A stretch of DNA of 7,778 bases from Burkholderiales bacterium (GCA_031283405.1 JAITBX010000103.1:1-7778); one strand, 5' to 3'. Shown: positions 1-6,469, counted from the stretch's first letter. Notes: generated from the letters alone by a model not told the origin. Translations and numbers: made by a program.

Positions 1-1429
1 CGTGACTGACCGGCGGGCCGGACAAACGGGTGCCGCGCACCAGCAGCGTTCGCAGCGTGTCGGCGATGCGAACTTCGGCTTCCTGATGCCACTGATCGTT
101 GGCGGAGGAAATGTGTTGAATCAGCAATTCGGCGAATGAAGCCAGCGCCGGTTGACGCGCTGCCCAGCGCGCCAGCGGTTCGCCCTCGAACTCGGCCAGC
201 GGCGATTGCAGAATCACTGTCGCGCTGTGGTTGGCTGTGCGCAGTTGCAGACGTTCGTCGAAAACCAGCACGCCGGACGACAGATTGGACAACACGCTTT
301 CCAGATAAGCGCGCGTCGTTTCCAGCGCCTGATGGTTGCGCTCGCGCTCTTGTTGCGCTTGTTCGAGTTGCGCCGTCATCGTGTTGAACGATTCAGTGAG
401 CGAACCCATTTCGTCGCGGGACGTGACAGGCTGGCGAATGGCGAAGTTGCCGCCGGCGACCGCTTGCGTGCCTTCCGCCAGCAAACCCAGCGGCGCCGCA
501 AAACGCTCGGAGAGCACGACCGCCATCCCCAGCGCGATGGTCAGTGTCAGCAGCAGCACCATCGTCAGCGTCAGCGTGTACAACTGCTTGATGCTTTTGC
601 GCGAGTAAGAGATTTTCTTGTAATCGAGCCAGCCGCTTTGCACGGTATCGATGTTGGTGGCCAGCGTCGCCGGCACATGGTCGATGACTTGCAGAAGACG
701 TATCGCTTCGTTCTGTTCATTGGGCTCCAGCGGCAAGACGACACGCAACCGCAGACCGTTTTCATCCTGAACAATGGAAGTGTTGATCTGAAAGCTGCGC
801 ACATCCTGCAGCGGTTTGAGCGCCGGCGGCGGTGACGACGATGCGGTCAGCGACGGGCGGTTGCCGCCGACAGCGATCAAAACGCCGGCCGGCGTATAGA
901 TCGCCGCTTCATCGACGCCGGCCAGTTCGGCGGCGCGGTTCAACGCGGTGCCGTAATACGACGACGACTCGCGGAGATTGTTGGCGATTTGCCGCGCTTT
1001 GCCGACGGTGTCGGAAAGCCGTTCGTTCAAGCTGCTGCGGCTGACGTTCAGCCCGCCTTCGAGGGCGCGATCGACGCGAACGTCGAACCAGCTTTCGATG
1101 CTGCGGTCGATGGAGGTCATCGACACGATGTAAACCAGCAGCCCCGGCAACAACGCAATCAGCGCGCCCATCAACATCAGCCGCACCGCCAGTCGCGACC
1201 CGAACACGCCGGCGCGGTAAGACTTCCACAATTTGTACAATTGCCTGCCAACGATCCACACCAGCGCGGCGATCAAAACGCCGTTCAACACCAGCAGCGG
1301 TTTGTAATTGCGCTCGAACCAGGGCGTGTTGGCCGAAGCGCTGACCAGCAAAAACAGAGCGATGGCTGCCAGCAAAGAACCCAGCAACAAGCTCCAGCGT
1401 TTGCGGCGGGCGGTGTTCCAGAGCGTCAT
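1..1429 (-). CDS. ntrY: NtrY-like membrane sensor histidine kinase, N-terminal part (cut by window edge)
   Basis: This is the N-terminal 476 residues of a two-component sensor kinase, open to the left edge. Visible in order are three hydrophobic segments at about residues 12-32, 43-61 and 80-103, a large extracytoplasmic region at about 104-282, and a fourth membrane segment at about 283-307. A HAMP linker follows at about 308-360 (DEMGSLTESFNTM at 339-351 is the typical second helix), then the start of a PAS-like domain from about 373 (ESVLSNLSSGVLVFD). The HisKA and ATPase domains would lie outside the window, so the catalytic histidine cannot be checked. The architecture and the DUF4390 neighbour fit the NtrY family, which signals to an NtrX-type regulator in nitrogen, redox or envelope control. 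The ATG at 1429 overlaps the upstream TGA as ATGA, which implies translational coupling. The NtrY label is inference from architecture and context; a generic HAMP/PAS kinase is the alternative. Confidence 0.85.
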   Translation of the reverse strand, partial: MTLWNTARRKRWSLLLGSLLAAIALFLLVSASANTPWFERNYKPLLVLNGVLIAALVWIVGRQLYKLWKSYRAGVFGSRLAVRLMLMGALIALLPGLLVYIVSMTSIDRSIESWFDVRVDRALEGGLNVSRSSLNERLSDTVGKARQIANNLRESSSYYGTALNRAAELAGVDEAAIYTPAGVLIAVGGNRPSLTASSSPPPALKPLQDVRSFQINTSIVQDENGLRLRVVLPLEPNEQNEAIRLLQVIDHVPATLATNIDTVQSGWLDYKKISYSRKSIKQLYTLTLTMVLLLTLTIALGMAVVLSERFAAPLGLLAEGTQAVAGGNFAIRQPVTSRDEMGSLTESFNTMTAQLEQAQQERERNHQALETTRAYLESVLSNLSSGVLVFDERLQLRTANHSATVILQSPLAEFEGEPLARWAARQPALASFAELLIQHISSANDQWHQEAEVRIADTLRTLLVRGTRLSGPPVSH

Positions 1430-2040
1430 GGCCGGAAATCTAGAGTGAACCAGGACGAGGCCAGATTCCAGTCACGCGACCCCATCGAGGTAATCTGAAA
1501 CGGCTTGGGCATTTGTTCGGGGTCGAGGCGCAAGCGCACGGCGAAGGTGTAGCGCTGATCTTCCTCCAGCTTGTCGCGATCGAACAAGGGACGCGACGTG
1601 ACGCGACCAATCAGACGTTCAGCTTCTGCGATCGAGGCCACATCCTGCGACAGCAAGCCGGTCGAGAGCCGGTATTGCCGAGTCAACGGCAGGTACGACA
1701 GCCGGTATTGGATGTTTCCCGTCAGCACGGTTTTGTCGAACCAGTACCAGCGCGGATGGGTGACTTTCCATTCGAGCACGAAATACAGAGGCACGCCACG
1801 CTCGACCGCTTCTTCAAGCAACGGAGTCAAGTTCAGGCCGTAATCGGCGCTGAAAACGACCGCCTTTTCTTCGACGCGCAATTCGGCGCTGTGCAGCGGG
1901 ATGGTTTCGGCGAGCGCCGCCGATGCCGCGCCCAAAGTCAGCAACATCACGCTGCACAAGCCGGCGCGCAAGCGAGCGCACAAACCCCGACGCAACGCGC
2001 CGAAGGGCGAAATCAACGCGCCGGGCAGGAAAGAAATCAT
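1426..2040 (-). CDS. DUF4390 family exported protein
   Basis: This is a 204-residue protein of unknown function. The ATG at 2040 was chosen because it places a basic, hydrophobic export signal at the N-terminus (hydrophobic core about 30-43, likely cleavage after ALA at 42-44). It also lies just 23 bp after the rsmB stop; longer in-frame forms would run back inside rsmB. The mature part is soluble and rich in beta-strand and aromatic residues (WKVTHPRWYWFDKTV at 91-105, QYRLSYLPLTRQYRLS at 111-126), which matches my memory of the DUF4390 family. It ends in a WFTLDF motif near the C-terminus. It sits between rsmB and the NtrY-like kinase and overlaps the kinase start by ATGA, so the two are probably co-translated. 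A periplasmic role linked to the kinase is plausible from context only; no biochemical activity can be assigned. Confidence 0.85.
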   Translation of the reverse strand: MISFLPGALISPFGALRRGLCARLRAGLCSVMLLTLGAASAALAETIPLHSAELRVEEKAVVFSADYGLNLTPLLEEAVERGVPLYFVLEWKVTHPRWYWFDKTVLTGNIQYRLSYLPLTRQYRLSTGLLSQDVASIAEAERLIGRVTSRPLFDRDKLEEDQRYTFAVRLRLDPEQMPKPFQITSMGSRDWNLASSWFTLDFRP

Positions 2041-2063
2041 TCTCTTGAATCCGCCGCGCAAGC

Positions 2064-3380
2064 TCAAACCGGCTTGCGCAGCATCGCATAGTACAAACCA
2101 TCCTGATTGTGACCCGTAGCGGCATCCGATGGCAAGAGTTGGCCGTCGCAATGAGGGACATCGGCGGCGAAAGTGGGGACTTCGTGCAACGCTTCCGAAT
2201 GACGGGCGCAAAACGCCGCGACGGTTTCTTCATTTTCGGCGTGAAACAGCGAGCAAGTTGCATACAACAGCGCACCGCCGCGAGCCAGTAGCGGCCACAG
2301 CGCGTCGAGCAGAGCGGCCTGAGCGCGCGCCAAAGCGGCGATGTCGGCAGGCTGTCGCAACCATTTTACATCGGGATGACGGCGCACGACGCCGGAAGCC
2401 GAGCACGGAACATCAGCCAGAATGCGATCGAACGGCTGACCGTCCCACCAAGCGGCGGGCTGGGCGGTGTCGACGGGGTGAAGGGCGACCGATGCGCTAC
2501 CGAGCCGTAGCCTTTGCAGATTTTCTTCGACGCGGACGAGCCGGGCGGCGTCGCTGTCCAGCGCCAGCAACGACACATCAGCGCGTTCCAGAATGTGCGT
2601 GGTTTTGCCGCCGGGCGCGGCGCAGGCGTCGAGCACCCGCATGCCGTCGCGCGCATCAAGCAGCGCCGCCGCTTGTTGCGCGCTGATGTCCTGAACGCTG
2701 AAGCAGCCGTCGTTGAACCCCGGCAGCGCTGTCACCGGTTGCGGCGGCTCGACGATCACGCCGTCGTCACCGACCGCCGTCGCAGTGATAGCCGCGCTGC
2801 GCAGAGCGTCCAGAAAAGCGGCGCGGGTCGTTTGGCGGCGGTTGACCCGCAAAGTCAGCGGCGGGCGGGCGTTGCCGGCGTCCAGCAAAGCCGGCCAGAT
2901 GTCGGGATAATCGGCGCGAAGGCGGGCTATCCACCAATCGGGATACGAATAACGCGCCACCGGATCGTCGGCGACCTTCGCCAGCAGCGTGTCTTTCTCA
3001 CGAAGAAAACGGCGCAAGAGCGCGTTGACCAGCCCTTTGACGGCGGGGCGGATGGCCGTCGCGGCAGCCTGTACCGCCTGATCGACCACCGCGAACGGCG
3101 GCTGGCGCGTGTGCAACAACTGATACAGCGCCACTGCCACCAGCGGCGACAGCAGCGGGTCATTCGCCTGCCGCGTCAGCAACGCCTGAAACAACGCGCG
3201 CAACGTTCCCCAATGCCGCAAAGTTCCATACACCAGTTCGTGAACGAAGCCTCGCACCGCCGGCGTCAACGCGCCATCATTCGGCGGAGCAGAGAGCGCG
3301 TCGGCCAGCGCTGCGGGCAGCGTCGTGCCGCGCAACACCTGCTGCACGGCGCGGGCGGCGAGGATTTGAGAGGATTGCAC
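2064..3380 (-). CDS. rsmB: 16S rRNA (cytosine(967)-C5)-methyltransferase RsmB
   Basis: RsmB uses S-adenosylmethionine to methylate C967 of 16S rRNA in the cytoplasm. The 438-residue product is close to the usual length (about 430). An N-terminal NusB-like RNA-binding helical domain spans roughly residues 4-140 (AARAVQQVL, then VNALLRRFLR at 118-127). The methyltransferase core follows, with SAM motif DACAAPGGKT at 251-260, acidic motif ALDSD at 273-277, DVPCSASG at 323-330 (Cys326) and ATCS at 374-377 (Cys376). These are the two cysteines of the RsmB/NOP2 family, one of which is the nucleophile. The frame stays open upstream to an ATG at 3635, but family similarity begins at VQSSQILAAR, so the GTG at 3380 is preferred. 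A perfect TATAAT just upstream supports this. No clear Shine-Dalgarno is seen. The gene heads the rsmB-DUF4390-ntrY run. The fmt gene, often found before rsmB, is not here. Confidence 0.95.
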   Translation of the reverse strand: MQSSQILAARAVQQVLRGTTLPAALADALSAPPNDGALTPAVRGFVHELVYGTLRHWGTLRALFQALLTRQANDPLLSPLVAVALYQLLHTRQPPFAVVDQAVQAAATAIRPAVKGLVNALLRRFLREKDTLLAKVADDPVARYSYPDWWIARLRADYPDIWPALLDAGNARPPLTLRVNRRQTTRAAFLDALRSAAITATAVGDDGVIVEPPQPVTALPGFNDGCFSVQDISAQQAAALLDARDGMRVLDACAAPGGKTTHILERADVSLLALDSDAARLVRVEENLQRLRLGSASVALHPVDTAQPAAWWDGQPFDRILADVPCSASGVVRRHPDVKWLRQPADIAALARAQAALLDALWPLLARGGALLYATCSLFHAENEETVAAFCARHSEALHEVPTFAADVPHCDGQLLPSDAATGHNQDGLYYAMLRKPV

Positions 3381-3413
3381 GGCGAATAAAAATACGGAGA
3401 ATGACGGAGTTGG

Positions 3414-3419
3414 ATTATA
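3414..3419 (-). promoter_or_regulatory. Candidate -10 box for rsmB
   Basis: A perfect TATAAT reads on the minus strand 34 bp before the GTG of rsmB, predicting a leader of about 27 nt. No good -35 hexamer lies 16-18 bp upstream (best is CGAAGC-like), so this is either an activator-dependent promoter or chance. Confidence 0.4.
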
Positions 3420-3574
3420 ACGTGTGCCGCCGACGAGCTTCGATGCTGATTTTTCGGTAAGCCAAAAAGCAGGCGAACAGGTACAATACAAACACGGTTT
3501 TTTTACTGTCATTTGTCTGCCGCCACTATGACCCTCGTTATCCAAGAGCTTGTGCAAGTGATCCGCCGACAAGA

Positions 3575-3602
3575 TTGACAGCATCCGAAAACACGATAAC
3601 AC
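3575..3602 (+). promoter_or_regulatory. Candidate promoter for yqhD (-35 TTGACA)
   Basis: A perfect TTGACA at 3575-3580 lies 41 bp upstream of the yqhD ATG. The -10 is weak: GATAAC at 3595-3600 (14-bp spacer) or TAACAC at 3597-3602 (16-bp spacer). A weak -10 would suit an inducible gene, and E. coli yqhD is activated by the AraC-type regulator YqhC, but no regulator gene or operator can be recognised here. Confidence 0.3.
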
Positions 3603-3608
3603 CCGACC

Positions 3609-3614
3609 AAGGAG
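3609..3614 (+). promoter_or_regulatory. Ribosome binding site of yqhD
   Basis: AAGGAG with a 7-nt spacer before the ATG at 3622. It is a strong site and fixes the start codon. Confidence 0.85.
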
Positions 3615-3621
3615 AAAGCCC

Positions 3622-4791
3622 ATGCACCTGTTCACTTATCACAATCCGACGACCCTTTTTTTTGGTAAAGGACAGATCATTGCCATCCGACGCGCCATTC
3701 CCGAAAAACACAAAGTGCTGGTGCTTTACGGCGGTGGCAGCGTCAAGAAAAACAGCGTGCTCGATCAAGTTCGGGCGGCGTTGAGCAAACACACATTCAC
3801 CGAATTCGGCGGCATCGAGCCGAATCCCACTTACGAAACCCTGATGAGCGCTGTTGAGTTGGCCAGACGCGAAGGCATCGATTACCTGCTGGCCGTTGGC
3901 GGCGGTTCGGTGATCGACGGCGCCAAATTCATCGCCGCCGCCGTTCCGTTTGAAGGCAAAGACCCGTGGGAGATCGTCGAAAAACATGCACCGGTCACCA
4001 AAACGCCGCTGCCGTTGTCGTGCGTGTTGACCTTGCCCGCTACCGGTTCCGAGAGCAACAACGGTGCAGTGATTTCGCACGCCGGCAAAGGCATCAAAAG
4101 GCCGTTCTTCCATCCGCAACTGTATCCGGTGTTTGCCGTGCTCGATCCGACCACGACTTACACGCTGCCGCTCAAACAAATCGGCAACGGCGTCGTCGAT
4201 GCCTTCGTTCATGTCGCTGAACAATATCTGACCACCCCGGCGCAGGGTTACGTTCAGGATTATTACGCCGAAGGTCTGCTCAAAACCTTGCTCGAAGTCG
4301 GGCCGCAAACACTGCAACATCCGCTTGATTACGAAGCGCGCGCCAACTTCATGTGGGTGGCCAATCAAGCGCTGAACGGACTGATCGGCGTCGGCGTGCC
4401 GCAAGATTGGAGCACGCACATGATCGGTCACGAGTTGACTGCGATGTACGGTCTCGACCACGCGCAAACGCTGGCGGCGATTTTTACGCAGAATCTGCGC
4501 GTGCGCCGCAAAGCCAAACGCGCCAAATTACTGCAATACGCCCATCGGGTCTGGCAGATACCGGCCACCACCGACGAAGAAAAAGCGATCGATATGGCGA
4601 TCGACAAAACCGCAGCCTTCTTTGAAGTGATGGGCTTGAAGAGCAGCCTGGCGAAACTCAAGATCGAGCGCGAAGTCATCGAAAAACTTCCGGCGCGATT
4701 GCAGGAGAGCGGCCAGACGGCGCTGGGCGAACACGGCGAAGTTACGCCGGTCGTCGCCAAACAAATTTTGATGGCGAGTATGGAAGCCTGA
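3622..4791 (+). CDS. yqhD: NADPH-dependent aldehyde reductase / iron-type alcohol dehydrogenase, YqhD family
   Basis: This enzyme reduces short-chain and toxic aldehydes to alcohols with NADPH in the cytoplasm. The 389-residue product aligns along its whole length with E. coli YqhD as I recall it (387 residues). The N-terminal nucleotide-binding half carries YGGGSVKK at 36-43, the EFGGIEPNPTYETLM block at 61-75 and AVGGGSVIDG at 91-100; the GGGS motif at 37-40 is typical of this NADP-using branch. LTLPATGSE spans 136-144. Metal ligands are complete: Asp193 and His197 (in VVDAFVH), His266 and His280 (in the HMIGHELTAM...LDHAQT region). These match Asp194, His198, His267 and His281 of YqhD. The gene is monocistronic, with its own promoter region, a strong ribosome binding site and a terminator shared with the tRNA operon. 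It diverges from rsmB. Physiological substrate cannot be read from sequence; detoxification of lipid-peroxidation or furan aldehydes is family knowledge. Confidence 0.95.
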   Translation: MHLFTYHNPTTLFFGKGQIIAIRRAIPEKHKVLVLYGGGSVKKNSVLDQVRAALSKHTFTEFGGIEPNPTYETLMSAVELARREGIDYLLAVGGGSVIDGAKFIAAAVPFEGKDPWEIVEKHAPVTKTPLPLSCVLTLPATGSESNNGAVISHAGKGIKRPFFHPQLYPVFAVLDPTTTYTLPLKQIGNGVVDAFVHVAEQYLTTPAQGYVQDYYAEGLLKTLLEVGPQTLQHPLDYEARANFMWVANQALNGLIGVGVPQDWSTHMIGHELTAMYGLDHAQTLAAIFTQNLRVRRKAKRAKLLQYAHRVWQIPATTDEEKAIDMAIDKTAAFFEVMGLKSSLAKLKIEREVIEKLPARLQESGQTALGEHGEVTPVVAKQILMASMEA

Positions 4792-4799
4792 TTCGGGAG

Positions 4800-4850
4800 A
4801 ATTTCACAAAGGCTCGAATTTCACAAAAGCTCGAATGTGTTTTACAAAAG
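4800..4850. repeat. 17-bp tandem repeat after yqhD
   Basis: Two adjacent 17-bp units, 4800-4816 and 4817-4833, read AATTTCACAAARGCTCG and differ at one base. A third, degenerate unit (AATGTG...ACAAAAG) runs to about 4850. The repeat lies between the yqhD stop and the terminator and codes for nothing obvious. Confidence 0.75.
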
Positions 4851-4877
4851 AGTTTCAGAAAAATCGCAGCGTAAACA

Positions 4878-4912
4878 AATAAGCCCGCTCAAGCGGGCTT
4901 ATTGATTTTTTT
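4878..4912. terminator. Bidirectional intrinsic terminator between yqhD and tRNA-His
   Basis: An 11-bp perfect stem (4878-4888 with 4893-4903, core AAGCCCGC/GCGGGCTT) has a TCAA tetraloop. It is followed on the plus strand by T7 at 4906-4912 and on the minus strand by a T-rich TTATTTGTTT. It can end yqhD transcripts from the left and the tRNA operon from the right. Confidence 0.92.
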
Positions 4913-4987
4913 GGGGTGGCTGATGGGGATCGAACCCACGACCACTGGAATCACAATCCAGCACTCTACCAACTGAGCTACAGCCAC
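4912..4987 (-). tRNA. tRNA-His (GTG)
   Basis: Full cloverleaf, anticodon GTG in the loop of a CTGGA/TCCAG stem. The acceptor stem is GTGGCTG/CAGCCAC and CCA is encoded at the 3' end. The histidine identity signature is present: a G at -1 (position 4988) faces C73. It is the last gene of the Pro-Arg-His operon and sits directly before the terminator. Confidence 0.97.
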
Positions 4988-5017
4988 CATAAAACTGTTG
5001 CCAACAACACACGGGTT

Positions 5018-5094
5018 TGGCACGCCCGACAGGACTCGAACCTGTTACCCCCGGCTTAGAAGGCCGGTGCTCTATCCAGATGAGCTACGGGCGC
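5018..5094 (-). tRNA. tRNA-Arg (TCT)
   Basis: 77-nt cloverleaf with anticodon TCT, reading AGA/AGG. The anticodon stem is CCGGC/GCCGG, the acceptor GCGCCCG/CGGGCGT (closing G-U pair), the discriminator G73, and CCA is encoded. It is the middle gene of the tRNA operon, 29 bp from tRNA-His and 38 bp from tRNA-Pro. Confidence 0.97.
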
Positions 5095-5132
5095 TCTGCC
5101 GAGATACAAATAACCGGAACCTGCCTGGAATC

Positions 5133-5209
5133 TGGTCGGGGTGGAGAGATTCGAACTCCCGACATCTTGCTCCCAAAGCAAGCGCGCTACCGGACTGCGC
5201 TACACCCCG
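5133..5209 (-). tRNA. tRNA-Pro (TGG)
   Basis: 77-nt cloverleaf with anticodon TGG in a CTTGC/GCAAG stem. The acceptor is CGGGGTG/CACCCCG, the discriminator A73, and CCA is encoded. It is the first gene of the operon, 10 bp after a good -10 box. Confidence 0.97.
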
Positions 5210-5219
5210 AAGGACATGC

Positions 5220-5248
5220 ATTATGCCATTCCTTGCCGCCGCCGCCAA
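5220..5248 (-). promoter_or_regulatory. Sigma70-type promoter of the Pro-Arg-His tRNA operon
   Basis: On the minus strand the -35 is TTGGCG (5248-5243, 4/6), the spacer exactly 17 bp and the -10 CATAAT (5225-5220, 5/6). The start would fall a few bases before tRNA-Pro, leaving a very short 5' leader. The discriminator is not the GC-rich form expected for strong stringent control. Confidence 0.75.
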
Positions 5249-5290
5249 CAGGGCGGGCGAAAAAACCCTGTCGCCATGCGAATCTGTGAC

Positions 5291-5351
5291 TGCCTTTGCC
5301 GACGCTACGCGTCGAAGCCGAGACAAGGCAGGCCTTGTCTCTATGTTTTTT
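5291..5351 (+). other. Structured spacer with nested hairpins and a T run (possible terminator or small RNA end)
   Basis: The hairpin AGACAAGG-CAGG-CCTTGTCT (5321-5340) is perfect, and a run of six T at 5346-5351 begins 5 nt later. Just before it lies GACGC-TAC-GCGTC (5301-5313). TGCCTT at 5291-5296 could instead pair with AAGGCA at 5325-5330, excluding the larger hairpin. No gene on the plus strand feeds into it, so it is either a terminator for an unseen transcript, a dispersed palindromic repeat, or the 3' end of a small RNA. No coding region is credible in 5210-5441. Confidence 0.4.
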
Positions 5352-5441
5352 CCGAAGGGGAGAGGGGCGGGCGGTTTTTTTCTGCAATGACAGTACCGCA
5401 GAGGCAGTAGTTTTGATACTATCCCTTGGTTTCACAATCAA

Positions 5442-5520
<79 letters not shown>

Positions 5521-5560
5521 GATGATGCTTTTTGGGATTCTACGCCCGCCGCTCCCTGAA

Positions 5561-6379
5561 TCACTTTCCCTTGCCCGTAGCGCTCTTCAATGCTTTTGTT
5601 GCAGCCACATCGGCGCGGGTCAACTCGGACTCCAGCGATTCTTTGGGCAAAGCGCCCGACAAAATCGTGCCGTCGGCGAGGATCATTCCCGGCGTGCCGC
5701 GAATGCCGAACCCTTGCGCCAGTTGTTGAATTTTGCTGATCGGCGTGTCGCAGTCGCCTTTGTTGTCCGGCAATTTTTGGGTGGCGTAATAAGTTTCCCA
5801 CGCTTTCACATGATCCTTGGCGCACCAGATTGTTTTCGATTTGCGCACTGCGTCGGGGTGCAATGTGTCCAGCGGCAACAGAAAGGTATAGATGGTCACG
5901 TTGTCGATTTCGCGCAACGTGTGTTCGATCCGCTCGCAGAACGGGCAGTCGATGTCTGAAAAGAGATACATCACGCGCTCGCCTTTTCCTTTGACGCGCT
6001 TGAACGCATACGAGAGCGGAATCGCCGACACATCGACGCGATTCAGTTCGCGCGCGCGCAGATCGGTCAGATTTTTCATCGCGCCCGGCATGTCTTTCAT
6101 GTCGTACAGCGCGCCCGCCAGAATGTAGGTCACATCCTTGTCGGTATAAATCATCTGTTCGCCGACGAGCACTTCGTACAGGCCGCCGAGGTACTGCGTT
6201 TTCTCGATATGCTTGATCGGCGCATCGGGAAGTTTCTTTTGCAGCAGCGCCTTGACTTCCGCCGCTTCGCCGGTGGGATTCTCGATCGGCGTCGGCGACT
6301 GTGCATTGACCACCTGCGCATTTGTTGCCATCGCCCACGCCAACAGCGCCAATGCGCAAACTTTCAAACTGTTTTTCAT
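5561..6379 (-). CDS. dsbC: DsbC-type periplasmic thiol:disulfide interchange protein
   Basis: This is a disulfide isomerase that rearranges wrong disulfides in the periplasm and is normally kept reduced by DsbD. The 272-residue precursor has a signal peptide (hydrophobic core about 5-18, cleavage near 22-27). A DsbC N-terminal dimerisation domain spans about 35-110, followed by a linker and a thioredoxin fold from about 134. The active site is Cys145-Pro-Phe-Cys148 in SDIDCPFCER, and the cis-proline loop is GTPG at 228-231. Cys186 and Cys210 match the second, structural disulfide of E. coli DsbC. The dipeptide PF differs from the GY of E. coli. The ATG at 6379 was chosen over the GTG three bases earlier because AAAGGG sits 6 nt before the ATG. 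The gene lies 123 bp after hslV, with a possible promoter of its own, and converges on the CAT tRNA without an evident terminator. Confidence 0.93.
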   Translation of the reverse strand: MKNSLKVCALALLAWAMATNAQVVNAQSPTPIENPTGEAAEVKALLQKKLPDAPIKHIEKTQYLGGLYEVLVGEQMIYTDKDVTYILAGALYDMKDMPGAMKNLTDLRARELNRVDVSAIPLSYAFKRVKGKGERVMYLFSDIDCPFCERIEHTLREIDNVTIYTFLLPLDTLHPDAVRKSKTIWCAKDHVKAWETYYATQKLPDNKGDCDTPISKIQQLAQGFGIRGTPGMILADGTILSGALPKESLESELTRADVAATKALKSATGKGK

Positions 6380-6385
6380 CACTTG

Positions 6386-6391
6386 CCCTTT
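6386..6391 (-). promoter_or_regulatory. Ribosome binding site of dsbC
   Basis: AAAGGG on the minus strand, 6 nt before the ATG at 6379. From the adjacent GTG at 6382 the spacing would be only 3 nt, so this site decides the start. Confidence 0.6.
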
Positions 6392-6436
6392 ACGTCGTTT
6401 CTCAAAAAATGGGAGGAAAAAATCACAACACGTCGC

Positions 6437-6442
6437 AGTATA
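6437..6442 (-). promoter_or_regulatory. Candidate -10 box for dsbC
   Basis: TATACT (5/6) on the minus strand, 57 bp before the dsbC ATG. No good -35 is found at 16-18 bp. It suggests that dsbC may be transcribed separately from hslV. Confidence 0.35.
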
Positions 6443-6452
6443 TCCCAGTCTG

Positions 6453-6469
6453 TTTCCCGCAAGGGGAAA
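6453..6469. repeat. Small palindrome in the hslV-dsbC spacer
   Basis: TTTCCC (6453-6458) and GGGAAA (6464-6469) flank a GCAAG loop. There is no T run on either side, so it is not an intrinsic terminator. It resembles the short dispersed palindromes of the form CTCCCxxxxGGGAG found between genes in many proteobacteria. Confidence 0.4.

Noticed and set aside
152..835. 227-codon plus-strand frame opposite the NtrY-like kinase
   Set aside because: The minus strand here encodes a continuous membrane/HAMP/PAS protein; the plus frame is Q/R/H-rich noise.
2514..3389. 291-codon plus-strand frame opposite rsmB
   Set aside because: Antisense to conserved rsmB motifs; the R/Q/H-rich composition and lack of a ribosome site mark it as a shadow.
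3528..3578. 16-codon open frame upstream of yqhD (MTLVIQELVQVIRRQD), possible leader peptide
   Set aside because: No Shine-Dalgarno precedes it, it has no run of regulatory codons and no attenuator hairpin follows; its stop overlaps the TTGACA.
3538..4467. 309-codon open frame on the minus strand opposite yqhD
   Set aside because: It lies wholly antisense to a full-length, motif-complete yqhD. Its arginine/glutamine/histidine-rich, low-complexity product has no recognisable motif, as expected for a GC-rich shadow frame.
4998..5410. Short open frames through the tRNA cluster (70-130 codons)
   Set aside because: They run across three tRNA genes and the structured spacer; peptides resembling 'GLEPVTPGLEGRCSIQMSYG' are the well-known false proteins produced by translating tRNA genes.
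5387..5438. Strong promoter for the CAT tRNA
   Set aside because: ATGACA (5387-5392) and TACTAT (5417-5422) are 24 bp apart, and TTGATA (5413-5418) with CACAAT (5433-5438) is only 14 bp apart and would start inside the tRNA; neither pair is acceptable.
5249..5441. CRISPR array or attachment site near the tRNAs
   Set aside because: No regularly spaced repeats, no duplicated tRNA 3' end, and no integrase or cargo gene in the window.
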